Below, one piece after another: positions 45,514 through 56,235 of a DNA stretch of 64,000 nt. Position numbers and translations under genes: made by a program. Location of the stretch: positions 310,001 to 374,000 of the forward strand of contig MARA01000027.1 of the NCBI GenBank assembly GCA_001792895.1, written 5' to 3'. Under the pieces are notes generated by a model. The model worked only from the letters and a program-made list of their open reading frames with translations. It was not told where the DNA came from and made no database searches. Within the stretch, counting starts at the first letter, position 1. Every line of letters starts with the position of its first letter. The DNA comes from Lentinus brumalis. Taxonomy: Eukaryota; Basidiomycota; Agaricomycetes; Polyporales; Polyporaceae.

Positions 45514-45840
45514 GAGACTTGTTCGCAAGCTTCGTGTTGCATGGACCTTGGTGCCTCTCGACGGACCTGGAACCCGACGTAATTGACAGGCCGAAACGAG
45601 CAATAGAAAGGCAAGGGCTACAGGGAGCCGACTACTACGCGCGGAGTTCAAGTCAGCTGCGATTCAATGTATGCGGGAAGGGAGTCAGGGAAACTCACAG
45701 GATGTACGAGACGTTACGTGGCGTGGATATTGTGCCCTTGAACGCGTTCTCCATCGTCGTGCCGTTCACGTCTACGCTGTCAGCGCAGAGCATGGCGGAG
45801 GTGAATACGATGGGCAGTCCGTCGTTGGAGACAGATGGAC
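45514..45840 (-). pseudogene. TAP-like hydrolase fragment, right inverted arm, 5' part
   Basis: Continuation of the copy interrupted at 34055. Read on the minus strand it has the ADSVDVNGTTMENAFKG-type exon and the FWPVRS-type exon carrying the same 20-base disabling insertion as the arm at 30229-30862. Confidence 0.75.
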
Positions 45841-46078
45841 ATGCTGTAGCATCATGTGTGCGGCGAAGGCGGTAGTGCCACTACCTCGGTTGCAGCAGCA
45901 CCGGCGGACGTTCGACATGCTGCGAGACTTGGACATATGATGATCGTGAACACCCAAGCAAGCTTCGATGATTTTTGTTGCGTGATGTACTGGTGCAGAT
46001 TTCATACGACTCACTTTCAGGCCTCATCTTCGGATTCACGCTCCGCACCGCCTTGTATCTCGCTCTCCGCGGAGTCGC
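45841..46078. other. Intergenic; nothing recognised
   Basis: No coding signal on either strand. Confidence 0.4.
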
Positions 46079-46300
46079 TCATGCCGTCCTCGTCCGGGCT
46101 ATCCTCGCCCAGCTCGTCCCGTCGCTTCCCTGCGCAAGCCACTTCTCCATCCGGAGGCAGCGCTCCTTCGCACGTGCGAACGCCTCCTTTGCAGGCAGCC
46201 TTTCATAGACGTGCTCGTCGTCGGAGTAGTAAGTGACATCAGAATCCGAGTCGCTGATGTAGGCTTCATCAAGGCCCGGGCTAGCAGAAGGACATGAGGA
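46079..46300 (-). CDS. Hypothetical acidic protein tail
   Basis: A minus-strand frame encodes EAYISDSDSDVTYYSDDEHV, then ERLPAKEAFARAKERCLRME to a stop at 46079. The composition and good codon use suggest a genuine C-terminal exon, with a possible upstream exon border near 46283. No family was recognised, and upstream exons are not defined. It may be a remnant. Confidence 0.35.
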   Translation of the reverse strand, partial: SSCPSASPGLDEAYISDSDSDVTYYSDDEHVYERLPAKEAFARAKERCLRMEKWLAQGSDGTSWARIARTRTA

Positions 46301-46699
46301 TACACACCGATAGAGTACTACGTGATGCTGTAGCGCACCTATTGCCATTGCCGTCCCAGACCGCGTCGCTGACGTCCTTTTCCTCTCCACTGAGCTTTCG
46401 AAGCGTGTTGGCAGTCCTAAGCTCGTGCAACAGCCTGGGTCCGGACGCGCCAAATTAGCTCGTGGCCCTCTCCGCGACCGAGCTTGAGAGTAAGTACCTC
46501 CGGATGCTCGACGTTCTCGGTTGAGACCCACAGAGGTGTGTTAGTTCCCGATGTTCGCTCTTGGATACCATTCATGCTGGACGGAGAAGCTCCGCTGAAG
46601 CAGGCGTTGGAAGCGGAAGTGGTTATTGTCGAGTAGCGGGCACGATATAGGATACGAGCTTGAGGTCTTGAGCTTTCAAAAGGAAGAGCGGGTAGAGAG

Positions 46700-47036
46700 T
46701 TGGACCTTCAGCGAGGACTAGCGACTCACCGGCGCCTGCGACGAAGCCTGTGGGTTCGATGCGATGAGAATCTTGTTTCGCAGGCGTCTTCGCATTCAAT
46801 GGACCTCGGTACCTCTCGACGGACTGACAGGGTAAAACGAGCAGTAAAAAGGCAAGGCCCACAGGAACCGACTACGCGTGGAGTTCAAGTCAGCTGCGGT
46901 TCGATGTATGGGGAAAGAGAATCAGGTAAGCTCACGGATGTGCGAGACTTTACGGAACGGGGATATCTGCCCTTGAATACGTCCTCCATCGTCGTGCCTT
47001 GCAGGTCAACGCTGTCACGGGGCGGCTTGAGCATGT
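46700..47036 (-). pseudogene. TAP-like hydrolase relic
   Basis: On the minus strand, pieces of two adjacent hydrolase exons are recognisable: DLQGTTMEDVFKG-like sequence near 46970-47010 and SVERYRGPLN near 46795-46830. Both contain frame changes. It lacks the 20-base insertion seen in the inverted arms, so it is an independent decay product. Confidence 0.6.
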
Positions 47037-47129
47037 AGACCTCCCTATGTCGGAATATGTGATTCCATAGACCTCTTACTGCTCATTGATGCAGTGAACG
47101 GCTGCAAGTTTTATACCGTCCGCTAGTTG

Positions 47130-47492
47130 AGGACCCCCGACAATGGCGCTATAGGCCTGATACAAACCTCCAGAATTTCGGCCAATTTGTCCGTTGTATC
47201 GGGCCTCCGGAGGTTGTATCGGGCCTCCGGAGGAGGCCCAAATGTCCGGACTTTATCAGGCCTTCGGCCCATTTTCGCTCAAAAATAGGGGGATAACCTC
47301 TAACAAGCGCTCAAAATCGGGCGCTCTCACGAGCGCCCCTCCTTCAGCAGCCTCAATTTGTCCGGACTTTTGTATCAGGCATGCGGACATTTTCGTGTTT
47401 TGTCCGGACAATTATCAGGCATAGGCCCTCCCGGACGGCCAATTTTGTCCGGATGGTGTATGAGGCATTTTGGCGCTATTGTCGGGGGTCCT
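47130..47492. mobile_element. MITE with 8-bp target duplication
   Basis: This 363-bp element has terminal inverted repeats AGGACCCCCGACAAT(G/A)GCGC, about 20 bp with one mismatch. It is flanked by the 8-bp direct duplication GCTAGTTG at 47122-47129 and 47493-47500. The interior is non-coding and rich in TTGTCCGGAC-type words and CGGGCCTCCGGAGG repeats. An 8-bp duplication fits hAT or the KDZ (Zisupton) group of fungal transposons. No autonomous partner lies in the window. Confidence 0.85.
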
Positions 47493-47983
47493 GCTAGTTG
47501 GCCGTCGGGCGGGCGCTACGACTGGGACATGTTAGCGCCGGTGACAAGTCACGGTTGCGTCGGCGGCGGCTCCGTTCCTGCCCCCAACCACCAGATCTTC
47601 AGGACGAAATTCTGCAAAAGCGTGCTGTAAGAAACGTTTTAGGGTATTTTAATGAACAGTCTGTACTGACTGCCTCAAGAGATCAGCGCGTCATTCAGGT
47701 TTGAGCAGACCAAGGAGCATTCAGTCCACGCCCTGCCACGCCCCGCCACCGCAAGAACCTGCCTCTCCGAAACAATAGCGGTCAGAACAGTGAGCGCTAT
47801 TGTCCGCTTAATTTGGTGCGTTCGGTTGACAATAGTGGTCGCTGCGCATTGTCTCATCCGCGTGATTGGCCAGACCGCGTGAGCCACCGCTTTAGGGGCA
47901 CGGTCATCCGTAACCATCCTCCCAACGGTATAAAGCAGCGCGTCTTCGCGTCTGAAGGTTCGTGTCTGTTCCCTCCAACCATC
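47493..47983. other. Intergenic; promoter of FunK1 gene
   Basis: No gene. A TATAAA box at 47929-47934 lies 50 bases before the kinase ATG at 47984. Two short GACAATAG-type words recall the MITE ends but lack its structure. Confidence 0.5.
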
Positions 47984-50900
47984 ATGGGTGACCAGGATCC
48001 TGACTTTCCCGATCTTCAATGTACCCCCCTCAGTGTCGACAGACACAAGACCCACGACCCCAACCGCAACCCCGAGACCAACATATCCGTTCCGGCCGAT
48101 AAGAAGCGAGACAACGCGATGGACGACGCCCCAAGAACCACAGTTCTGATGTGCCTCGAACAGTTCAAGCTGGACAAGCTCCATGGCGCCGGCGAGGACT
48201 TCGAACAGGCTCGAGGAGCGAATAAATTTGTCGATAAGGTGTGGTACACGTTCAATGAAGCGTTCGGCGTCATGCCAGACAAAACGGGTGCAAAGAAGGC
48301 TTGGAGCTATCCATCAGAGAAGAAGCTGTCGAACGTATGGGTGTGTGGTTTTCTCCTCGTTAGTTGTCTGGACGCTGACTGGCAGACTGCAGGAGAAAGT
48401 CGACAAAGCGCACAAACTAGTCCCCGACCACTTCCTCAACATCTCTGACCACCACTACTATCCCAACGACGAGGCTATGAACAAGATTGACGGCTCATTC
48501 ATCCACGAGTCTGACCGAAAGCGGATCACTAAGAAACTCCCCAACTGGCCCGAGATGCAGTTCCTCATCGAGTTCAAGAAAGGCGGTACTGCTAAAGACC
48601 CCTTCGACGACATCGCCGGGCATGACCCCGACTCATCGGCCAAGACTCGCAGGGCAGTACGTGGACAGATCATGGCGTACGCCGAATGCCTCTTCTCCTA
48701 CCAACATCGGCATGCCGCCTTCCTCCTCTTCGTCAATGGCAACATGTTCCGCGTGTTGTGCTGGGACCGATCTGGTGTGACGGTGACGGAGGCAATCGAC
48801 TACATCCGCACCGTCGATGGTACGAAGGCTCTTCTCAAGGTGACGTACGCCCTCTCGAAGCTCAACCGTGCGCAGCAAGGCGTCGACACTACCGCCACTC
48901 GTCTATTGCCGGGTTCTTGCGGCTGGGCACGCATGGATCTACTCTCCCAGTCAATCTCGGACGATCTTGATTTCACGGAGGGCTTGATCGAGGGCGACGT
49001 CCACGAAGTCTTCACCAACCCGGAGGAGACCGTCACTTATGGATCGCTGTCAGGTGACGACACAGACCTGCACTGTGATCCTACCTGCACCTGCTCTGGA
49101 CACACCACGCCTCCGAAAGTCGTCCCCGTCCTCTCGCATGTGCGCGAACTGTTTCGGAAATCGCTCGAAGAAGACCGTGCCTTCCCTCGATACCGCCTCA
49201 CTGTCGCTGGCCAGGACTACCTCGTCGGGAAGCACATCTTCATTGCCTTCGGCATGATCGGTCGCGGCACTCGTGGTTATGTCGCCCTCGAATGGAAGAC
49301 GCAGCGGTTCGTGTTCCTGAAGGACTCCTGGCGGGCGTGCTACACCGGCGTCGAGTCGGAAGGCACCATCCTTTCCGTCCTCAACGCGAACGGCGTGACA
49401 AACGTTCCGACCGTCGTGCAACACAGCGACGTCTTCTTTCCTCCAGATGAGGTCAAGCCCGGTCCGTCGGATGGCAAAGCTGATGCGGAACTGGATGACT
49501 CCGAGTCTCCTTGCGAAGCAGGGGACGAGACCGTCAAGCCTGCCCCCGTACTGCGCGTGCAGGAGACCGAGAACGCTATGTATCGTCCCGACATTGCGCG
49601 AAAGCACGTCGATCCCAAAATGCCACCGTTTCTCGTGAGGGCGCCATCCCAACCGGAGAACTGGGTCGTGAATGGTGTGGAACACCGGAAGTCCTCTATT
49701 CAGGAGAAGCCGGATGGGACCCCCGCCACATGGCCATTTGCCGGTCGGGATACGATTCAGCCCGAAATCTTCATACCCTCGGCACCCGGTGCTCCCGTCT
49801 ACCCCGCCGACTCGACTGCGCCTGCGCCACCAAGTACACCCACCGGGCAACGAGGGCTGAAACGAACTTGGGCTATGATGATTGGCCAGATCCAAGGCGC
49901 GGGCTTGCGGCACATGGTCCACACTCGGCTTGTTGTCAAGGAGATCTGCCTTCCCCTAACCGCGTTCACGAGCAGCAAGCAACTGGTTCGTATCATCTAC
50001 GGATGCATCACCGGTAAGTGGATTAAGTAGCCTTGACAATTTGAATGAACTTGCTCACTAATATGTATCGCAGCTCATGGATTGGCATGGTCGAAGTGCA
50101 AGTACATGCACCGAGACGTCAGCGCAGGCAATCTGCTTATCTATCCTGATGTCCGCCGCACACAAGAAGGGAAGTATCGCATTTACTGGACAGGAATCCT
50201 CGCGGACTGGGAACTCGCAAAGCATGCGGACAAGAAGGTAGCCACACAGCCTCAACGGACGGTACGCTATGCTTCTCATTATGTCCAATGTATAGTCCCT
50301 CACAGCGTGTCAGGGCACCTGGCATTTCATGTCCGCCTACCTCCTCGACCACCCGGGCATGCCCACAACCATAGCAGACGAACTGGAGGCATTCGTGCAT
50401 GTCCTCATCTACGGCCTTGTCCGGCGCATGCAGAGCACATTGAGCAGTATCCAGAAGTTCCTGGATGTTTACTTCGCGGGTTGCTCCTTTGTCGCGGAGG
50501 ACGAGCGCGTTAGCTGTCCGTCTGCCAAGCGGGACTCAGTCGTCGATCGCGCGGTCCTCAGAATGTCGCGCCAACGCGTTATTTTCTGCACCCCAGATCG
50601 CAAGCTTGCCGAGCGACACCCCATCAACTATCTCATCTCGGAGCTGTTCCAGATTCTCCACTCTCGCTACGTCGTACTCACATGGCAGAGCCTGCCCAAA
50701 TGGAAGAGAATTCGGGAAGGAACTCCTACTCCGAGTCCTCGTAAAGGCCTCCCGACAATCAAGGAAGATCCTGACGACTTCTGCGATGAGCTCTCTCCCG
50801 AAGAGACCTTCGGTGTCGTCCCAACACCAAGCACTCCAGACACTGCAGACCCGTCAATCGTTGAACCAACCGAGCAGGACTACAAGAATCTGACAGCACT

Positions 50901-52368
50901 GGGAGATCACCGCCTGATTGCGAATGTCTTCCACAAATATATGACCTCAAGGGTCTGGCCTCCCAACGACGTCATTTCCGACCGACAGAAGGAGCTCGTC
51001 GTCCCGGAGCCTTTGTTGCAAGCATTCGCCATCTCTCGTACGTCGGCATCCTACGGCGCCACCGCCGACAAGGATGCCAAGGATGTCCCTATGGACGCGG
51101 AGAACACAAAGCCCGAGGATGCTTGCGCCGTCGCTGACGCACCGAAGGGCCATCATCATATCATCCCCGACCTACCCCGAGTGCAGGACCTTGACGCGAC
51201 ATTCAACGCGGAGGCCCACGCTGATGCTCCTGAGCCATCGCTCGAGAGGCCTACCAAGAGAAGTCGCAGAAGCCCTGTTGCGACGGAGTTTGCTCCCAGC
51301 GAGGCCTCAGTCGCAGAGTCTTCGACGAGCGTCGTCGCTTGTGCGCCGACGTTCAGGACTGCCGTCGACAAGGCTGCCAGTGAGGCCCTCGAGCCCAAGG
51401 AAACCGAGGATGTGCCTATGGACGTGGAGGATGCGCGGCCCGGGGATGGTTCCGCCGTCGCTGATGCACTACGTCCCGATCGTCCCTCCCTGATGCCCAA
51501 GGCGCAGGACCTTGACGCGGCACGCGTGACAGAGGATCATGGCGACGCTCCCGTCCTTGCTGACCCGCCGCTCAAGTTGCCTACGGAGCGACTTGAGAGA
51601 GGCTCTGTTGCGACGGAGTCTGCTCCCAGCGAGGCTCTCGCAGAGTCTTCGACGGACAGTGTCGCTCGTGCGCCGGAGGAACACAGTGCCGCCGTCGACA
51701 ATGCTGAGACCGGCGACCCCGCGGAGCCCCAAGATGTCCCTATGGATGTAGAGGATGCACTGCCCGAGGTGGGTCCCGCCGTCGCTGACGACATTACGGA
51801 CGACCATCCTCCCATCCATCCAGACCTTCCGCAAGCGCAGGAGCTTGAGGCGGCACCCATGACGCATGGTCATGATGAAGCTCCTGCCCCTCTCGCCGCC
51901 CCTGCCCCGTCGCTCGGGAGACCCAAGAACAGACGCCGCACAGGCGCAGCTGCAAAGGGTCCTGCTCCCAGCGACGCACCAGCCGCTGAGTCTTCGACGC
52001 GGCGTGTCACGCGCAGTCGCAGCGCTGCCAACGTCGCTGCTAATGCTGTCGCAGTGGTCGCTCCCGCCCCTGCTGCGCCACCAGCTCCCTCGAACGTACC
52101 CACCACGCCTGCTGCAGTACCTCTACAGGCGTCCACGACCACGAGACTCACTCGCAGCAAGACCGGCAAGCTGCCGCCTCCCAAGAACCCAGCCAAGGCA
52201 CCTGCTCCGGCCAGACCGCCTACGAAGCGGATTACGAGCAAGCGGTCTGCACCTGTAGCTCAACCGGCGGCCGGGGCCGCGACTCGTCGGCGTGGTGCCG
52301 CCACTGCGGCGACGGTGAGCACGCAGACGCAAGCTACTGGCATACGTACGCGATCTCGTCGTTCCTAG
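47984..52368 (+). CDS. FunK1 fungal-type protein kinase with repeat tail
   Basis: Four exons (47984-48340, 48393-50013, 50074-50261, 50314-52368) join in frame to about 1,406 residues. The N-terminal half holds the FunK1 leading region. The kinase core shows VFLKDSWR, NANGVTNVPTV, RLVVKEICLPL, then the catalytic loop HRDVSAGNLLIY, ADWELAK in place of DFG (normal for FunK1), and GTWHFMSAYLL with DELEAFVHVLIYG. The tail, from about residue 870, is acidic and Ser/Pro-rich, with three units of about 108 residues each opening DVPMD(V/A)E. It ends in an Arg/Ser/Thr-rich basic region. FunK1 kinases are expanded in Agaricomycetes, and substrates are unknown. The first donor could be at 48335 or 48341; both keep phase. 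Confidence 0.88.
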
Positions 52369-53124
52369 CACCAGGTCGCACAGGTGCTCTCCGCAGGCTC
52401 ACCTCGTTCTATCTACTGTCTCGATATTGTCATGCTCTTACGCTTCCTCCCGCTGTCTTCAATGCTACATCATGTATTATGTTACAAACATGTTCTTATG
52501 CCACCATTATGCCATGCATCCAACTTGGTTGCGCCTCATTTGAGGTCAGAACACGCGTTGCGAAGCTCTTCTCAGGGAGATCGTCCTATTAGACTCAGCC
52601 CTTGATGGGGAGGTTGCGTGATTTAAGAAGCTGTCTTCTCCGCGTGCGCGGGGCGGCTTCAGTAGAGGGTCTAGACTGCCGTGTGAGCCATGAATAAGAT
52701 GAGGATGAGTCTGCTGGCGAGGAAGGCTTGCAAAGTCCCGAAGCTCTGTATTATACGTAGTCCTGAAGCCGGCGACGACCTAGGCGTCATCGAACGCCAA
52801 GACTATGAAGATAAATACTCCCTTCCGTGCGATATCGCCGCCACACGCTGAATATACATACTTTCGAGTCTGACTTCAGGCTCAGAGAGGCCTTGATCTG
52901 CGTCGGAGGCCAGGCCGCAGCCTGCAGCGACTTAACGCATAGGTGAACTCAGAGGGGATCCGGAGGAACGTTTTCATGCCATCGAGAGCTGACATGGGGA
53001 GTTCCTCTGATTCGGTCGTCGGGGTTGAACGTTCGACGTGAGGTTCCTATATGATATGCTTACCACCATCTTCCAGTGGACATGATGCATGACACGCCAC
53101 CGACTCAATGCGACATCAAGGAGT
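52369..53124. other. Intergenic duplicated flank
   Basis: 52369-52600 has an inverted copy at 30000-30210. 52660-52840 resembles 33056-33270. 53035-53105 resembles 33285-33345 inverted. No gene. Confidence 0.6.
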
Positions 53125-55539
53125 CTATATATCAGTGCTTGGAATGTGGGCCAAGATATCCGCAGTGTTGACGCCAGTGAACACCTCGAAGTCCGCGTCA
53201 ACCTCGCACACCGTGCCGTTCGCGGGGAGCTGCGAAGAGACATACTCGTAAGCTCAGCATGACCTCCAAAGCTGCTTGGTGATAGAGTATCAGCGACTCA
53301 CCGTCCCATTCGTCATGTATGCGAAGAAGATCTCATTCATGCACGCGGAGGGCGCAGAAACGGTAGTGTGCTGATCAGCCCATCCGTGAGTGTTGACCTC
53401 TTTACACGTGAAGCTCGACGACGACGTACCCCGAAGCCATTCTGGCGGACCAGCACCGCGTCCTGCCCGAGAAGAGCAGCGAGGCTCTTTGCTGCCGGGA
53501 GCGGTGTGATCGGGTCGAGCTACGTCGTGCAAAGTCAACATCTGGGACTCGGTGGACGATACTTACTGCCAACTGATACTCACCAGGTTCGATGCTATAA
53601 GAATCTTGTTCGCCAGCTTCTTGTTGAATGGACCTTGGTACCTCTCGACAGACCGCACCGGCCAAAACGAGCAATAGAAAGGGAAAGGCCACAGGGAACC
53701 GACTGCGCGTAGAGGTCAAGTCAGCTGTGATTTGATGTGTGTGGTAAGCTACTCATGGAAACTCACACATGTGCGATACGTTACGGCTAGCGGATATTAT
53801 GCCCTCGAACACGTCCTCCATCGTTGTGCCTTGCGGGTCAACGCTGTCAGCGCAGTAGATCGCGGAGGTAGTGTACGATGGGCCGTCGTTGGACTCAGAG
53901 CTGCGCTTCATCAGCCTGCATGTCCTATGTTGGTCAGGGCGGTCAACACATAAGAGTCTCACTGGACGCACGGCATGCGACGAATCAAATCGGTGGACCT
54001 CTTGCGGATAGCCCGAGATGTGTTCGCTGGCACCTCTCCGTTGACGATCTGCACCATCTGCGGATACTCCTCGTTCACGAAGTTCGACCAGTCTGACGAA
54101 AAGTACATCTCTCCCCACAACGCCACTGCGTACCAAGTCGCAGTGACTAGGGTCAGAGAGAACCATGTTTTCTGCAGATAGCGGCGCCGCTCACATCGTA
54201 TATCTCCCGGCGTCAGAGGGACCGAAGAGTTGACCTTCGTGGCATCGTAGGCGTGTTGGAGCAGAGCCTGAAATTTCGCATCGATGTCGAGAGGACCGTC
54301 ACCTTCTGAGGCAGCGGCGCAGCCGCTCGGGCCTGTGAGCGCGCACCCGGTGATCAGCGCCTTGTATACGGTGTCTGAGAAAACGCGTTGGCTCGAGAAG
54401 GTCTATACATCGCGAGGCCAGCCCAGTGAGCGTAGGTACCAGACGGCGACGTAGTTAAGAGTCTCACATTGCCCGGCTCTTGAGTGGCGAACGCAATCGG
54501 GTCGAAGACTCCGTCCAAGATGACTCTTCCGACGCGCTGAGTCTGATAGTCAGCCTATAGCACAGGCAAACCAGGGGTGTTCTGTTCCTACCTCCGGAAA
54601 CACTATCATAGACTGACATGAGTGACAGGTTTCGAGAGAAGGGCATCATCCTACTCACTGTTGACAAACCAAGAACCTATCAGCGTTCCATACGACGTCC
54701 CCATGTAATTGATCGGGGCCTCGGACCGTCGAGAACGTTTGCGATGGACACCATGTCGCGAACCGCGGCCGCAGTGCCGATGTACTTCATGAACTTGCCA
54801 CTGGAAGAGCGCAGACACTTCTGGCCGACCTCCTCGTACTTCGTTTGCATGATGGGAGCTTGTGCGAGGAGTGCCTTAACGTCAGCTGGGTCGGTGAAGT
54901 TGCCCGTCTCTTCGATTCCGGTGAGTTCGATCGTCCCGTTGAAGAAGGTAGAGTACTCTGCGAGGCTGTTGAAGCAGAAGATCTCGCCCGGGCTACAAAG
55001 CGGTATCGTGAGCGGCATTGGCATGGAAGCGACGAAGGACAGCAGGGAGGCACCTAGTCCGGTTACCGACTCCTCGCGGATCCCAGCTCACGATGTCGTA
55101 CACGCCACCCGTGACCTCGAGGAGCAATTCCTTGTTGTCGTTGACTTCCTGGATCCCCGTCCCACCAGGTCCGCCTGTGATTGCGCGCGTGTCAGTGAGG
55201 TCCGTACGAATTGAGAGACACAGCAACCAACCGGGGTTGAAAAAGAGCGATCCGCGACGCTCGCCAGTCGCGTTCGCTTTGATGATAGCTAGTCTCGCAT
55301 TCCCGACAGAGGGATCCTGGTAATCCAGCGGGACTTCTAGGAAGCCGCATGCGAGGGAGGTGTCGTTCACGACGGAGGGATCGCATGCTCCCCACTGAAT
55401 CTGAGAGCCACCCTGTGCATGGTCAGTTGGCCAGGCAAGTAGAAGAGTGAGTGCGACGTACAAAATTAGACGCAGCCGCGTACGACGTAGTGCTTGCGAA
55501 GGCGAGGACAAGTATCGGAGCGAAGCTGTAGTACACCAT
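53125..55539 (-). pseudogene. Secreted alpha/beta-hydrolase, copy 4, frameshifted
   Basis: Start at 55539 (MVYYSFAPILVLAFASTTSY, a good signal peptide). It is followed by QIQWGACDPSVVNDTSLACG, VPLDYQDPSVG, GGPGGTG, WDPRGVG, PGEIFCFNS and the long exon. In that exon GACGGTCCGAGGCC (minus strand, about 54720-54730) lacks one C relative to DGP-EAPINY in paralogues. The frame therefore leaves just before the nucleophile motif, which is still present (GTSYGTLIG) one frame over. The microexon is 54592-54602. The TAP-like part is well kept (LDPITPLPAAK, QNGFG, HTTVSAPSACMNEI), with the stop at 53125-53127. A TATA-like TTTATAA lies about 45 bases upstream of the start. Confidence 0.8.
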
Positions 55540-56235
55540 CGTCTGGCAGGGTGAGTCTAACGACCAAGCTGAATGAGACGTTATAAACCAAATCAGACAG
55601 CAGGGCGAGCCTGGCGCAGCTGGCACAGCAAAGGACAGCGGCACCATGGTATGTCTGCGGCGTTTTTGACATGTCTGACAGGTCTGCTATGCACGCAGTA
55701 CGGAATGAATGCCGGCAGGACAAGGAAGGACTGAAATTCCCTCCGGGCAGTCAGGCCGAAAAGTGTGAAACCGTTTGGGGCTTATTATGTAATGGCCACA
55801 CTGGAAAGCAGCACTGCGGAATGCTACGTCGGTGCCATCCCGTTTCAAGGCGAAAGGAATCGAGAAGCGACATACCTCAGGAGTATGCAGCCCGAGAACA
55901 CGCGGGCGGCAGTATTGAAGTCGCGCCGTCTTGTGAATGATTGGTTAAAATTCGCAGTATCTTGGAGGACGATGGCAGGCGACCAATGACTATGCAGTCG
56001 ATGTATGTGCCACGGCGCGCACATGTGCCATGGTTCAACGCCTGATATTAGAGATGGAAATTGTGAGAGGTGGGGTCTTCAACAATACAAAAGGTCTGAA
56101 CGAGGCCGTAGCAGCGAGCAATTCGCGCCCTCCACGACAATCAGGAACGTGGCAGATGCAACGCCGCAAGTACGGGTGAGCCGAGATCACCGTACTGTGG
56201 GCGTCATCCGTACCGCCTGGGACCCGGCACTGGGT
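55540..56235. other. Intergenic; nothing recognised
   Basis: Contains the promoter of copy 4 on the minus strand and the 3' flank of copy 5. No further coding signal. Confidence 0.4.

Noticed and set aside
49050..49922. 290-residue minus-strand frame inside the FunK1 gene
   Set aside because: Antisense of the kinase core, with no domain or splice support.
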